A stretch of 64,000 nt of DNA from Janthinobacterium sp051380875 (lineage in GTDB: Bacteria; Pseudomonadota; Gammaproteobacteria; Burkholderiales; Burkholderiaceae_D): assembly GCF_051380875.1 (NCBI RefSeq), contig NZ_JBNYXW010000006.1, forward strand, positions 1-64,000, written 5' to 3'. Position numbers and translations under genes: made by a program. The notes under the pieces were generated by a model that was not told where the DNA came from, made no database searches, and worked only from the letters and a program-made list of their open reading frames with translations. Positions 16,135-24,588 of the stretch are shown piece by piece. Every line of letters begins with the position of its first letter. Position 1 is the stretch's first letter.

Positions 16135-17328
16135 ATGTCGGAAGACAGCGACGCAGAAAAGACTGAAGCGGCGTCACCGAAGCGCCTCGAGCAGGCGCGT
16201 GAGGAAGGCGACGTTCCGCGATCGCGTGAAGTGGCAACGTTTACGGTGCTGATGGCGTCCGGCTGCTGCCTGTGGTTTGCCGGCGACGCTATCGTGCGCC
16301 GGCTGACGGCCGTCATGGTTTCCGGGCTGACGCTGGACCGTGAACAGATACTCAATCCCGATGTGATGCTGCAGCGCATCGGCTATGACGTGGGCTCGGT
16401 CTTGCTGACCTGCCTGCCGTATGCCCTGGCCGTCATGCTCGTCGCCCTGGCATCGCCCGTGCTGGTAGGCGGCTGGCTGTTCAGCTCGAAGGCGTTCACC
16501 CCCAATTTTGGCAAGCTCAATCCGATTCGCGGCCTGGGCAATATGATTTCGAAGAACGCGCTGGTGGAATTGCTCAAGGCCATCGCCAAGACCATGGTCG
16601 TCGGCGTGGTGGCGTGGATGGTGATGCAGCATCAAAAGGATGCCGTGCTGGGCCTGTCGGTCGAATCGCTGCGCGCGGGCTCGGCCCATTTGATCAGCCT
16701 GCTGGTCACGGCCTTCCTCTTGATCGTCGGCGCGCTGGGCCTGATCGCCGCCATCGACGGTCCCTACCAGATGTGGCACTACGCCAACAAGATGAAAATG
16801 ACCTTGCAGGAAGTCAAGCAGGAGGCGAAGGAATCGGACGGCAATCCGCAGATCAAGGCGAAGATCCGCCAGATGCAGCATGAAATGTCGCGCCGGCGCA
16901 TGATGGCCGACGTGCCGACGGCCGACGTGGTGGTGACCAACCCGACCCACTATGCGGTGGCGCTGAAATATGGCGAGAATTCGCGCGGCGCGCCGCAGGT
17001 GGTGGCCAAGGGCATCGACGAGGTGGCCGCGAAGATCCGCGAACTGGCTGGCGAGCACAAGGTCGCCATCCTGGAAGCGCCGGCCCTGGCGCGTGCGCTG
17101 TACAAGCACACGGAGATCGGCGACGAGATTCCCGAGGCGCTGTATGGCGCCGTGGCCGAAGTGCTGGCCTATGTCTTCCAGCTGCGCAGCTACGGCAATG
17201 GCAATGGCCAGCGCCCCGACAAGCCGAAGAAGCTGGACGTGCCGCCCGAACTCGATCCACACAATCCCGCGTCACAGACGCCACCGGCAGCAGACGCCGC
17301 AGACAAGAATAAAGGAAGTACACCATGA
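16135..17328 (+). CDS. flhB: Flagellar export switch protein FlhB
   Basis: This is an inner-membrane component of the flagellar type III export gate that switches substrate class from rod/hook to filament, 397 residues. Four hydrophobic segments lie between about 35 and 210, followed by the cytosolic domain with the autocleavage motif NPTH at 269-272, essentially the E. coli position (N269). The C-terminal extension is Pro-rich. The start is ATG at 16135, with CGGAG seven bases upstream. It is the first gene of the cluster flhB-flhA and overlaps flhA by four bases (ATGA). A separate gene encoding only a FlhB-like cytosolic domain lies at 53,420. Confidence 0.96.
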   Translation: MSEDSDAEKTEAASPKRLEQAREEGDVPRSREVATFTVLMASGCCLWFAGDAIVRRLTAVMVSGLTLDREQILNPDVMLQRIGYDVGSVLLTCLPYALAVMLVALASPVLVGGWLFSSKAFTPNFGKLNPIRGLGNMISKNALVELLKAIAKTMVVGVVAWMVMQHQKDAVLGLSVESLRAGSAHLISLLVTAFLLIVGALGLIAAIDGPYQMWHYANKMKMTLQEVKQEAKESDGNPQIKAKIRQMQHEMSRRRMMADVPTADVVVTNPTHYAVALKYGENSRGAPQVVAKGIDEVAAKIRELAGEHKVAILEAPALARALYKHTEIGDEIPEALYGAVAEVLAYVFQLRSYGNGNGQRPDKPKKLDVPPELDPHNPASQTPPAADAADKNKGSTP

Positions 17329-19421
17329 ACGGCCTGAGAATGCCAGCCTGGCTCAGCGGAATGGGCAGCAGCGCCAGCAAGGGTATCGCCGCGCCGGTCA
17401 TCATCATCATGCTGCTGGCGATGATGGTGCTGCCGCTGCCGGCCTTCATCCTCGACATCTTCTTCAGCTTCAATATTGCGCTGTCCATCATCGTGCTGCT
17501 GACGGCGCTGTACACGGTCAAGCCGCTCGACTTCATGGCCTTCCCGACAATCTTGCTGGTGTCGACCATGCTGCGTTTGTCGCTGAACGTGGCCTCTACG
17601 CGCGTGGTGCTGACGGAAGGCCATACGGGCACCGATGCGGCCGGTAAAGTGATTGAAGCGTTTGGCCACTTCTTGATTGGTGGTAACTTCACGGTCGGTA
17701 TCGTCGTGTTTATCATCTTGACGATCATCAACTTCACGGTGGTGACCAAGGGTGCCGGCCGTATCGCCGAAGTGGGCGCCCGCTTCGCGCTGGACGCCAT
17801 GCCCGGCAAGCAGATGGCCATCGATGCCGACTTGAACGCTGGCCTGGTTGGCGAAGACGAAGCGCGCCGCCGCCGCACGGAAGTGGCGCAGGAAGCGGAA
17901 TTCTATGGCGCCATGGACGGCGCCAGCAAATACGTGCGCGGCGACGCCATCGCCGGCATCATGGTCACCATCATCAATATCGTCGGCGGCTTGCTGGTAG
18001 GCTTGCTGCAGCACGACATGGGTTTTGCCGAAGCGCTGAAGAACTACACCTTGCTGGCCATCGGTGACGGCCTGGTGGCGCAGATTCCTTCGCTGATCAT
18101 TTCCACGGCGGCCGGTATCGTCGTCTCGCGCGTGGCCAGCGACCAGGACATCGGCACCCAGCTGGTGGGGCAATTGTTTGCGAAACCGCAAGTGCTGTAT
18201 ATCACGGCCGGTATTATCGGCGGCATGGGCATGATTCCCGGCATGCCGAACATGGTCTTCATCTTGCTGGCGTCCATGCTGGCCGGCTGTGCCTATCTGA
18301 TCAGCAAGAAGCGGGCGCAGGCGCAGGAGGCGGCCGAAAAGCCAGCCGACGCGCCGCAAGCGACTGTCGCGCCCGAGCAGGAAGAAGCCAGTTGGCAAGA
18401 CATCATGCCGGTCGACACCCTGGGCCTGGAAGTGGGCTACCGCTTGATCCCGCTGGTCGACAAGACGCAGGGCGGCGAATTGCTCAAGCGCATCAAAGGC
18501 ATCCGCAAGAAATTCGCCCAGGAAGTGGGCTTTCTGGCGCCGCCCGTGCATATCCGCGACAACCTGGAATTGAAGCCGTCGGCCTACCGCATCACCCTGA
18601 AGGGCGTGGAAGTGGGGGTTGGCGAAGCGTTCAATGGCCAGTTCCTGGCGATCAACCCCGGCATGGCCAGCGGCCACTTGCCCGGCGTGGCCACCACCGA
18701 CCCGGCGTTCGGCTTGCCGGCCACCTGGATCGAGGCGACCTTGCGCGACCAGGCGCAATCGATGGGCTACACGGTAGTTGACGCGGGCACCGTTGTGGCC
18801 ACGCACTTGAACCACCTGATTACCTCGCATGCCTCCGAACTGCTGGGCCGCGCCGAAGTGCAGTCGCTACTCGACCACCTGGGCAAGGAGTCGCCGCGCC
18901 TGGTGGAAGACTTGGTGCCGAAGATGCTGTCGCTGTCGACGCTGCAAAAAGTGCTGCAGAACCTGCTGATGGAGGGCGTGCACATCCGCGACATGCGCAG
19001 CATCATCGAAACCTTGGCTGAGCATACGGTGCAGACGCAAGACGCGAACGACCTGACGGCGTTGGTGCGCGTGGCCCTGGGCCGCGCCATCGTGCAGCAA
19101 CTGTTCCCCGGCGCGGCCGAGCTGTCCGTGATGACGCTCGACAGCCGCCTGGAGCGCCTGCTGATGCAAGCCATGGGCAATGGCGGCGATGGCGCAGGCA
19201 TCGAGCCTGGCCTGGCCGACACCATCGCGCACCAGGCGGGGCTGGCTGCCCAGCAACAGGAAGCGCTGGGCTTGACGCCGGTGCTGCTGGTGCCGGCGCC
19301 GCTGCGGGCCCTGCTGTCGCGTTTCCTGCGCCGCGCCTTGCCGCAATTGAAAGTGCTGTCGCATGCGGAAGTGCCGGAAACCAAGACGATTCGCGTCACC
19401 AGCCTGGTGGGCGCGCAATAG
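17325..19421 (+). CDS. flhA: Flagellar export gate protein FlhA
   Basis: This is the largest export-gate subunit, 698 residues, forming the nonameric cytosolic ring that receives chaperone-substrate complexes. The N-terminal half has about eight hydrophobic helices. The conserved cytosolic loop contains AGRIAEVGARFALDAMPGKQMAID and GEDEARRRR. The C-terminal half is the soluble docking domain. An Ala/Glu/Pro-rich linker near residues 328-355 joins the two. The start overlaps the flhB stop and is preceded by AAAGGAAG. About 250 bases of mixed sequence separate it from flhF. Confidence 0.97.
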   Translation: MNGLRMPAWLSGMGSSASKGIAAPVIIIMLLAMMVLPLPAFILDIFFSFNIALSIIVLLTALYTVKPLDFMAFPTILLVSTMLRLSLNVASTRVVLTEGHTGTDAAGKVIEAFGHFLIGGNFTVGIVVFIILTIINFTVVTKGAGRIAEVGARFALDAMPGKQMAIDADLNAGLVGEDEARRRRTEVAQEAEFYGAMDGASKYVRGDAIAGIMVTIINIVGGLLVGLLQHDMGFAEALKNYTLLAIGDGLVAQIPSLIISTAAGIVVSRVASDQDIGTQLVGQLFAKPQVLYITAGIIGGMGMIPGMPNMVFILLASMLAGCAYLISKKRAQAQEAAEKPADAPQATVAPEQEEASWQDIMPVDTLGLEVGYRLIPLVDKTQGGELLKRIKGIRKKFAQEVGFLAPPVHIRDNLELKPSAYRITLKGVEVGVGEAFNGQFLAINPGMASGHLPGVATTDPAFGLPATWIEATLRDQAQSMGYTVVDAGTVVATHLNHLITSHASELLGRAEVQSLLDHLGKESPRLVEDLVPKMLSLSTLQKVLQNLLMEGVHIRDMRSIIETLAEHTVQTQDANDLTALVRVALGRAIVQQLFPGAAELSVMTLDSRLERLLMQAMGNGGDGAGIEPGLADTIAHQAGLAAQQQEALGLTPVLLVPAPLRALLSRFLRRALPQLKVLSHAEVPETKTIRVTSLVGAQ

Positions 19422-19675
19422 TTGCCTTGATTAGCATCGGGATCTGACCCCAGCCTTTGTTTTAGGGCTAAAAACATCAATTTCCTCACGGCAAAACTGA
19501 ATAACGGGTACTTTCCCGTCCTGTTCCTTCGATCGTTTCCTTAGTGCATCGCTAATAATGGAAACTGTCCGAGTGATCTGTGTCTCATGTGGAAGACAGC
19601 ACTCAAGCAACAGGAGTCGATGATGGTCACACAGTTCAGCCAATACAGCGCCCAACCCGCCTCGGGAGGCCGGCC
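19422..19675. other. flhA-flhF spacer with a possible decayed insertion
   Basis: This 254-base spacer interrupts an otherwise tight cluster and has lower GC than its surroundings. It begins with a CTGACCCCAGC element repeated at 31,009. A minus-strand open frame runs through 19431-19655, but it has no credible start and ends inside the repeat, so it looks like a fragment. The last 20 bases are the flhF leader with its ribosome binding site. Confidence 0.4.
19444..19463. repeat. Short interspersed repeat CTGACCCCAGC, copy 1
   Basis: This 20-base element matches the segment at 31009-31028 at 18 of 20 positions. Both copies sit in non-coding gaps between flagellar genes. GGGGTCAG-type repeats resemble REP elements mobilised by REP-associated tyrosine transposases, but no such transposase is in the window. 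Confidence 0.4.
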
Positions 19676-21004
19676 ATGAATGTGAAAAAATTTACCGGTG
19701 CCTCGTCGCGCGATGCGCTGCGCAAGGTGCGCGAAGCGCTGGGCCCCGATGCCGTGATCCTGTCGAACCGCCAGGCCGATGGCGTGGTGGAAATCCTCGC
19801 GCTGGCCAATGACGATGCCGCCTCGCTGGCTTCACCGCCGGCCGCCTCCGAAATGGCGCAGCCGCGCCCGCAGTTGCAGACCCAGTTCGCCACGCCGCAG
19901 CGTCCGGCCGCCCCGGCCCAGCGCCCGGCTGCGCCCCGTCCTGCCGCGCCGCGCCAGGCAGCTGGCGAGCCAGTGGACATGGCCCGCATGCAGCAGATGA
20001 TGGCCAGCGCGCTGGCGCATGTGAAGGACAACGCCGCCGCCGAGATGAGCGGCATGATGAATGAAATCCGCGCCATGCGCGGCATGATGGAAACCCAGCT
20101 GGCGGAAATCTCGTGGGGTTCGACGCAGCAGCGCGAGCCGCAAAAAACCGTGGTGCTGCGCGAAATGCTGGCCGCCGGTTTTTCGGCCAGCCTGGCACGC
20201 TACCTGATCGACAAGCTGCCGGCCGGCCTGGACGGCGCACAAAGCATGCGCTGGATCAAGACCGTCCTCAGCCGTAACCTGAATGCTGTGGCCAATGAAG
20301 ACGCCATGCTGGAGCAGGGCGGCGTGTTTGCGCTGGTGGGACCTACCGGCGTGGGCAAGACCACCAGCACGGCCAAGCTGGCGGCGCGCTGCGTGATGCG
20401 CCACGGCCCGGAAAAACTGGCCCTGATCACCACCGACGCCTACCGTATCGGCGCGCACGAACAACTGCGCATCTACGGCAAGATCCTCGGCGTGATGGTG
20501 CATTCGGTGAAGGATGAAGCGGACTTGCGCATCGCCCTCAGGGAACTCAAGAACAAGCACACGGTGCTGATCGATACGGTGGGCGTGAGCCAGCGCGACC
20601 AGATGGTGACGCAGCAGGTGGCCATGCTGTCGGGCGCCGGCGCCGAGGTGAAACGCCTGCTGTGCCTGAACTCGACGGCAACGCAGGAAACCTTGAACGA
20701 AGTGGTGCGCGCCTACCAGGGCAGCGGCCTGGCCGGCTGCATCATGACCAAGCTCGATGAAGCGGCCTCGATCGGCAATGTGCTCGACGTGGTGATCCGC
20801 CAGAAGCTGAACCTGTTTTATGTGTCGAACGGCCAGCGCGTGCCGGAAGACCTGCACCTGGCCGACCGCGGCTACCTGATCGACCGCGCCTTCAAGCTCA
20901 AGCGCGATACGGCGGCGACGCAGTTTTCGGACGCCGAACTGCCGCTGCTGATGGCGCAGGCGGCTGCCCGCAACAATGAAGCGCGCGGGGTGCACCTTGG
21001 CTAA
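19676..21004 (+). CDS. flhF: Flagellar biosynthesis GTPase FlhF
   Basis: This is an SRP-family GTPase, 442 residues, that sets the position and number of polar flagella. The N-terminal region (1-40) has the conserved MNVKKFTGASSRDALRKVRE. Then comes a Pro/Ala-rich B region and the NG domain with P-loop GPTGVGKT (222-229), TTDAYRIGAHEQLR, and TKLDEAASIG. The G3 motif reads DTVG rather than the usual DTAG. GGGAGG six bases before ATG 19676 decides the start; the open frame runs further up to 19580. flhG follows with overlap, as expected for this pair. Confidence 0.95.
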   Translation: MNVKKFTGASSRDALRKVREALGPDAVILSNRQADGVVEILALANDDAASLASPPAASEMAQPRPQLQTQFATPQRPAAPAQRPAAPRPAAPRQAAGEPVDMARMQQMMASALAHVKDNAAAEMSGMMNEIRAMRGMMETQLAEISWGSTQQREPQKTVVLREMLAAGFSASLARYLIDKLPAGLDGAQSMRWIKTVLSRNLNAVANEDAMLEQGGVFALVGPTGVGKTTSTAKLAARCVMRHGPEKLALITTDAYRIGAHEQLRIYGKILGVMVHSVKDEADLRIALRELKNKHTVLIDTVGVSQRDQMVTQQVAMLSGAGAEVKRLLCLNSTATQETLNEVVRAYQGSGLAGCIMTKLDEAASIGNVLDVVIRQKLNLFYVSNGQRVPEDLHLADRGYLIDRAFKLKRDTAATQFSDAELPLLMAQAAARNNEARGVHLG

Positions 21005-21866
21005 TTTCGATTTCGACCAGGCCGAAGGCCTGCGCCGCATGCTGGCCGGCCCGCAGCCGCGCGTGATGACGTTCTTGTCGGCCACGCCGCAGGACGACAA
21101 GGGCGCCATGCTGGTGAACCTGGGCGCCTCGCTGGCGTATGGCGGCAATGAAGTGCTGCTGGTGGACGCCAGCGGCGGCAGCGATGGCGTGGCCTCGCGC
21201 CTGGGATTGGCGCACGGCGCCAGCCTGCTCGACGTGGCGCGCCAGCAGTGCGGCCTGAACCAGGTGATCCACCAGGTGCCGCAGGGCTTTGGCGTGGCCT
21301 ACCTGGGCGTGGGCGCGCGCAACCATCTGATGGATAGCGCGGACTATGCGGGCGATGACGACACGCGCCGCCTGGGCAAGACCTTCGAGGTGATGGCGCG
21401 CCAGAGCGGCATCGTGCTGGTCGACGGCGTGGTGGCGCAGCAGGGCGACTGCTTCCCCGTACCGCTGATGGCCTCGTCCGACATCGTGGTGCAGGTGTCG
21501 ACCAGCGCCACCTCGATCAAGGCGGCCTACTGCCTGGTCAAGCGCCTGAGCCAGGAATTGGGACGGCGTCCGTTTGGCATTCTTGTCACCGGCGCTTCCG
21601 AATCCGAGGCAAAAGTGGTATACGATAATATGGCGCAGGCGGCGAGCCGTTACCTGGCCGTGAAACTGACTTCGATGGGGTCGGTGCCTGCCGACGAGTA
21701 TTTGCACCGCGCGGCGCGGCTGGGCCGCAGCGTGGTCGATGCCTTTCCGCTGGCGGGGGCATCGGTGGCCTTTCGCGCACTGGCCGAGCGGCTGGTGCGT
21801 TCGGCGGCGCCGGTGCTCGGTTCGACCTTGTGCCAGACGGGGAGTGCACACCATTTCAGCGCCTGA
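20976..21866 (+). CDS. flhG: FlhG/FleN-like MinD-family protein with a degenerate P-loop
   Basis: By position and fold this is FlhG, the ParA/MinD-type partner of FlhF that limits flagellar number. It begins NFDFDQAEGLRRMLAG, the FlhF-activating N-terminal motif (DQAxxLR). The expected deviant Walker A (KGGxGKT) is replaced by SATPQDDKGAMLVNLG, with no GK[ST], and the switch region LLVDASGGSDGVASRLGL is only partly conserved. ATP binding is therefore doubtful, although FlhF stimulation by the N-terminal helix may persist. It overlaps the end of flhF. ATG at 20976 and TTG at 20997 are alternative starts, neither with a strong ribosome binding site. 296 residues. Confidence 0.85.
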   Translation: MKRAGCTLANFDFDQAEGLRRMLAGPQPRVMTFLSATPQDDKGAMLVNLGASLAYGGNEVLLVDASGGSDGVASRLGLAHGASLLDVARQQCGLNQVIHQVPQGFGVAYLGVGARNHLMDSADYAGDDDTRRLGKTFEVMARQSGIVLVDGVVAQQGDCFPVPLMASSDIVVQVSTSATSIKAAYCLVKRLSQELGRRPFGILVTGASESEAKVVYDNMAQAASRYLAVKLTSMGSVPADEYLHRAARLGRSVVDAFPLAGASVAFRALAERLVRSAAPVLGSTLCQTGSAHHFSA

Positions 21867-21911
21867 ATCCATTCGTAGCACCCGATAAGCATCTACAATA
21901 ATAAGCAGCCT

Positions 21912-22643
21912 ATGTACACGGTCAAAGGGAAATCGAACAAGGACTATTTGCTGACGGAGCATATTCCGCTGGTGAAGCGTCTGGCGCACCACATGAAGGC
22001 GAAATTGCCGCCTTCGGTCGAGGTCGATGACCTGATCCAGGCCGGCATGATCGGCCTGCTGGACGCCATCAGCCGCTATGAAGAAACGCATGGCGCGCAG
22101 TTCGAGACGTATGCCGTGCTGCGCATCCGCGGCGCCATGCTCGATGAATTGCGCACCAGCGACTGGCTGCCGCGCAGCATGCGCCAGAACATGCGCAAGA
22201 TCGAAGAGGCGATGAGTACCCTGCAGCAGCGCCTGGGCCATCCGCCGACGGAGTCGGAAGTGGCCAAGCTGCTGAAAATGTCGCTGCATGACTACCAGGA
22301 AATGCTGGGCGACGGCGGCGGCCACCAATTGGTGTACTACGAAGATTTTCATGACCCTGACGGCAATGACAGCTTCCTCGACCGCCATTGCGTGGACGAA
22401 GACAGCGACCCATTACGTTCCCTGCTCGATACCGATTTCCGGCAATCCGTGATCGATGCCATCGACGCGCTGCCGCCACGCGAGAAAATACTCATGGGCC
22501 TGTATTACGAAGAAGAGCTGAACCTGAAGGAGATCGGCGCAGTGATGGGCGTGTCCGAATCGCGCATCTCGCAGCTGCATACCCAGGCCGTCGCGCGCCT
22601 GCGCGCAACCTTGAGGGAGCAGGCGTGGACTGGTCCAGCGTAA
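21912..22643 (+). CDS. fliA: Flagellar sigma factor FliA (sigma28)
   Basis: This is an RNA polymerase sigma factor of 243 residues for late flagellar genes. Region 2 includes HIPLVKRLAHHMKAKLP and VEVDDLIQAGMIGLLDAI with the -10 recognition segment FETYAVLRIRGAMLDELR. Region 3 contains PRSMRQNMRKIEEAM, and region 4 has LPPREKILMGLYYEEELNLKEIGAVMGVSESRISQLH for -35 recognition. It follows flhG by 45 bases and overlaps motC. Its anti-sigma factor FlgM is encoded at 26,496. Five consensus FliA promoters occur in this window. Confidence 0.97.
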   Translation: MYTVKGKSNKDYLLTEHIPLVKRLAHHMKAKLPPSVEVDDLIQAGMIGLLDAISRYEETHGAQFETYAVLRIRGAMLDELRTSDWLPRSMRQNMRKIEEAMSTLQQRLGHPPTESEVAKLLKMSLHDYQEMLGDGGGHQLVYYEDFHDPDGNDSFLDRHCVDEDSDPLRSLLDTDFRQSVIDAIDALPPREKILMGLYYEEELNLKEIGAVMGVSESRISQLHTQAVARLRATLREQAWTGPA

Positions 22644-23371
22644 TCGGGCTGGCGCTGGCGCTGGCGGGCCTCTTGGTCGGCCAGGCACTGGAAGGCGGCA
22701 AGATGGCCTCGCTGCTGCAGCCGGCCGCCTTTGCCATCGTCATCGTCGGCACCTTCGGCGCCGTGCTGCTGCAAACGCGGCTGCGCACCTTCGTGCGCGG
22801 CCTGGAAATGCTGCGCTGGGTGTTTTTGCCGCCGTTTGATGCGCGCGCCGCGCTGGCACGCGACATCGGCCAGTGGAGCCTGACGGCGCGCCGCGACGGT
22901 CCGCTGGCGCTCGAACGCCTGATGGAAAACACGGCCGACCGTTTCAACGCCAAGGGCTTGCGCATGATCGTCGACGGCATCGCGCCCGACAAGCTGCGCC
23001 AATTGCTCGACGTGGAAATCTCCGCCTACGAAATGGCCGAGCGCCAGGCCGTCAAGGTGTGGGAGTCCGCCGCCGGCTATTCGCCCACCATCGGCATCCT
23101 GGGCGCCGTACTGGGCCTGATCCATGTGATGGAAAACCTCACCGACCCAAGTAAGCTAGGCAGCGGCATCGCCGTCGCCTTTGTCTCGACCATCTATGGC
23201 GTGGGCCTGGCCAATCTGCTGTTCCTGCCGGTGGCAAATAAACTCAAGGCCATCGTCACGCGCCGCGTGCTGCAGTATGAAATCACGGCCGCCGTGCTGT
23301 ACGACATCGCCACCGGCGACCATACGCGCATCATCGAAGAGCGCGTGGCCAGCCTGCTGCACGAGTACTGA
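22625..23371 (+). CDS. motC: Flagellar motor stator protein, MotA/MotC type
   Basis: This is a MotA/ExbB-family stator subunit of 248 residues forming the proton channel with its MotB-type partner. Four transmembrane segments are visible (about 3-22, 31-49, 150-170 and 182-202), with the large cytosolic loop between the second and third. The loop carries charged residues used for rotor contact, and the motif AGYSPTIGILGAVLGLIHVM marks helix 3. The start is GTG at 22625, preceded by GGGAG at five bases, so it overlaps fliA by 19 bases. The link to fliA and sequence character fit the MotC branch of Pseudomonas MotCD rather than MotA. Confidence 0.85.
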   Translation: MDWSSVIGLALALAGLLVGQALEGGKMASLLQPAAFAIVIVGTFGAVLLQTRLRTFVRGLEMLRWVFLPPFDARAALARDIGQWSLTARRDGPLALERLMENTADRFNAKGLRMIVDGIAPDKLRQLLDVEISAYEMAERQAVKVWESAAGYSPTIGILGAVLGLIHVMENLTDPSKLGSGIAVAFVSTIYGVGLANLLFLPVANKLKAIVTRRVLQYEITAAVLYDIATGDHTRIIEERVASLLHEY

Positions 23372-23373
23372 GC

Positions 23374-24156
23374 ATGATGCGGCGCGCACGCAGGAAGTAT
23401 GACGAAGAGCCGGACAACCAGGACCGCTGGCTGATTTCCTACGCCGACTTCATCACCCTGCTGTTCGCCTTTTTTGTCGTCATGTATGCGATTTCGCAAG
23501 TCAACGAAGGAAAATACCGCGTCTTCCAGAACGCCATCGGCCAGGCCTTCAGCCTGGACAAGGGCGCGCCGCCCATCATCATGGAAGCGCCGCAGGCCAT
23601 CGCGCTGCCGAACCCGGCCCTGAAACGCCGCACGGAAGCCCTGCGCCGCGAGCGCGAACACATGACGCGCCTGGCGCAGGACCTCACGTCCACGCTGGCG
23701 CCGCTGGTCAAGGAAGGCAAAGTGCGGGTCACGCAGACGAGCCGCGGCGTGAGCGTGGAAATCAACGCCAGCGTGCTGTTCGACCCGGGCGCGGCGCGCC
23801 TGACGGCGGAATCAGACCAGGCCCTGCGCGCCGTGGCGGTGCTGCTCAAGGACGACACGCACGCCGTACAGGTGGAAGGGCATACGGATATCTCGCCGAT
23901 CAGCAATTCCAGCTTTGCCTCGAACTGGGAATTGTCGGCCGCGCGCGCCAGCGCCGTGGTGCGCCTGTTCATTGCCAGCGGCGTGCAGGCGTCGCGCCTG
24001 ACGGCCGTGGGCCACGCCGACAACATCCCCGTGGCGCCGAACGCCACGCCGGAAGGGCGCGCGCGCAACCGCAGGGTCGCCGTAACGATCCTGTCGGGCA
24101 TCCCGGAAACGGTGACGGAAGTGCCGACCGCGCCCCCTGTAGCGCCTGCCAACTGA
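23374..24156 (+). CDS. motD: Flagellar motor stator protein, MotB/MotD type
   Basis: This is a 260-residue MotB-family protein that anchors the stator to peptidoglycan. The single transmembrane helix (about 22-42, ISYADFITLLFAFFVVMYAI) contains the proton-carrying aspartate D25. A linker or plug region follows and the C-terminal OmpA-like domain carries VEGHTDISPI, NWELSAARASAV and GRARNRRVAV peptidoglycan-binding motifs. It starts two bases after motC. Together they form a complete stator set. A second motA/motB pair, common in this family, is not in the window. Confidence 0.9.
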   Translation: MMRRARRKYDEEPDNQDRWLISYADFITLLFAFFVVMYAISQVNEGKYRVFQNAIGQAFSLDKGAPPIIMEAPQAIALPNPALKRRTEALRREREHMTRLAQDLTSTLAPLVKEGKVRVTQTSRGVSVEINASVLFDPGAARLTAESDQALRAVAVLLKDDTHAVQVEGHTDISPISNSSFASNWELSAARASAVVRLFIASGVQASRLTAVGHADNIPVAPNATPEGRARNRRVAVTILSGIPETVTEVPTAPPVAPAN

Positions 24157-24207
24157 ACGCCGCCGCTTGGTACAATCGCGGCCTGTCCATTCTTTTATCT
24201 CTCCATC

Positions 24208-24570
24208 ATGAAAAGCAGTTCCCAGGGCGGTCTTGTGTATTCCACCGAAACGGGCCGCATGTGCCCCGCTTGCCGCCAGCCGCTGGCGCAGTGCGCCTGC
24301 AAGGCGACAGCGAAGGCGGCGCCTGCTGGCGACGGCGTGGTGCGCGTGTCGCGCCAGACCAAGGGCCGTGGCGGCAAGAGCGTCACCGTGGTCAAGGGCT
24401 TGCCGCTGGACGCCATCGCCCTGGCCCTGCTGGGCAAGCAGCTGCGCACCCAGTGCGGCTCGGGCGGCACCGTCAAGGATGGCGTGATCGAAGTGCAGGG
24501 CGAGCATGTCGATGCCATCCTGGCCGCGCTGCTCAAGCTGGGCCACCAGCCGAAGAAGGCCGGCGGCTAA
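24208..24570 (+). CDS. yciH: SUI1 family translation initiation factor-like protein (YciH)
   Basis: This is a 120-residue bacterial homologue of eukaryotic eIF1/SUI1. An N-terminal CPAC...CAC cluster (around residues 19-31) suggests a metal site. The C-terminal SUI1 domain contains VTVVKGLPLD, LGKQLRTQCGSGGTVKDGVIEVQGEH and the final LLKLGH. In E. coli, YciH affects start-site fidelity and stress translation, but its role remains unsettled. A TACAAT sequence 32 bases upstream is a possible -10 element, suggesting its own transcription. It is not a flagellar gene and interrupts the locus. Confidence 0.92.
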   Translation: MKSSSQGGLVYSTETGRMCPACRQPLAQCACKATAKAAPAGDGVVRVSRQTKGRGGKSVTVVKGLPLDAIALALLGKQLRTQCGSGGTVKDGVIEVQGEHVDAILAALLKLGHQPKKAGG

Positions 24571-24588
24571 GGCCTGCCGCCGGTGCGC

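Noticed and set aside
19431..19655. Minus-strand open frame of 74 codons between flhA and flhF
   Set aside because: No ribosome binding site, its first codons overlap the flhF leader, and it ends inside a repeated element; treated as a possible gene remnant only.
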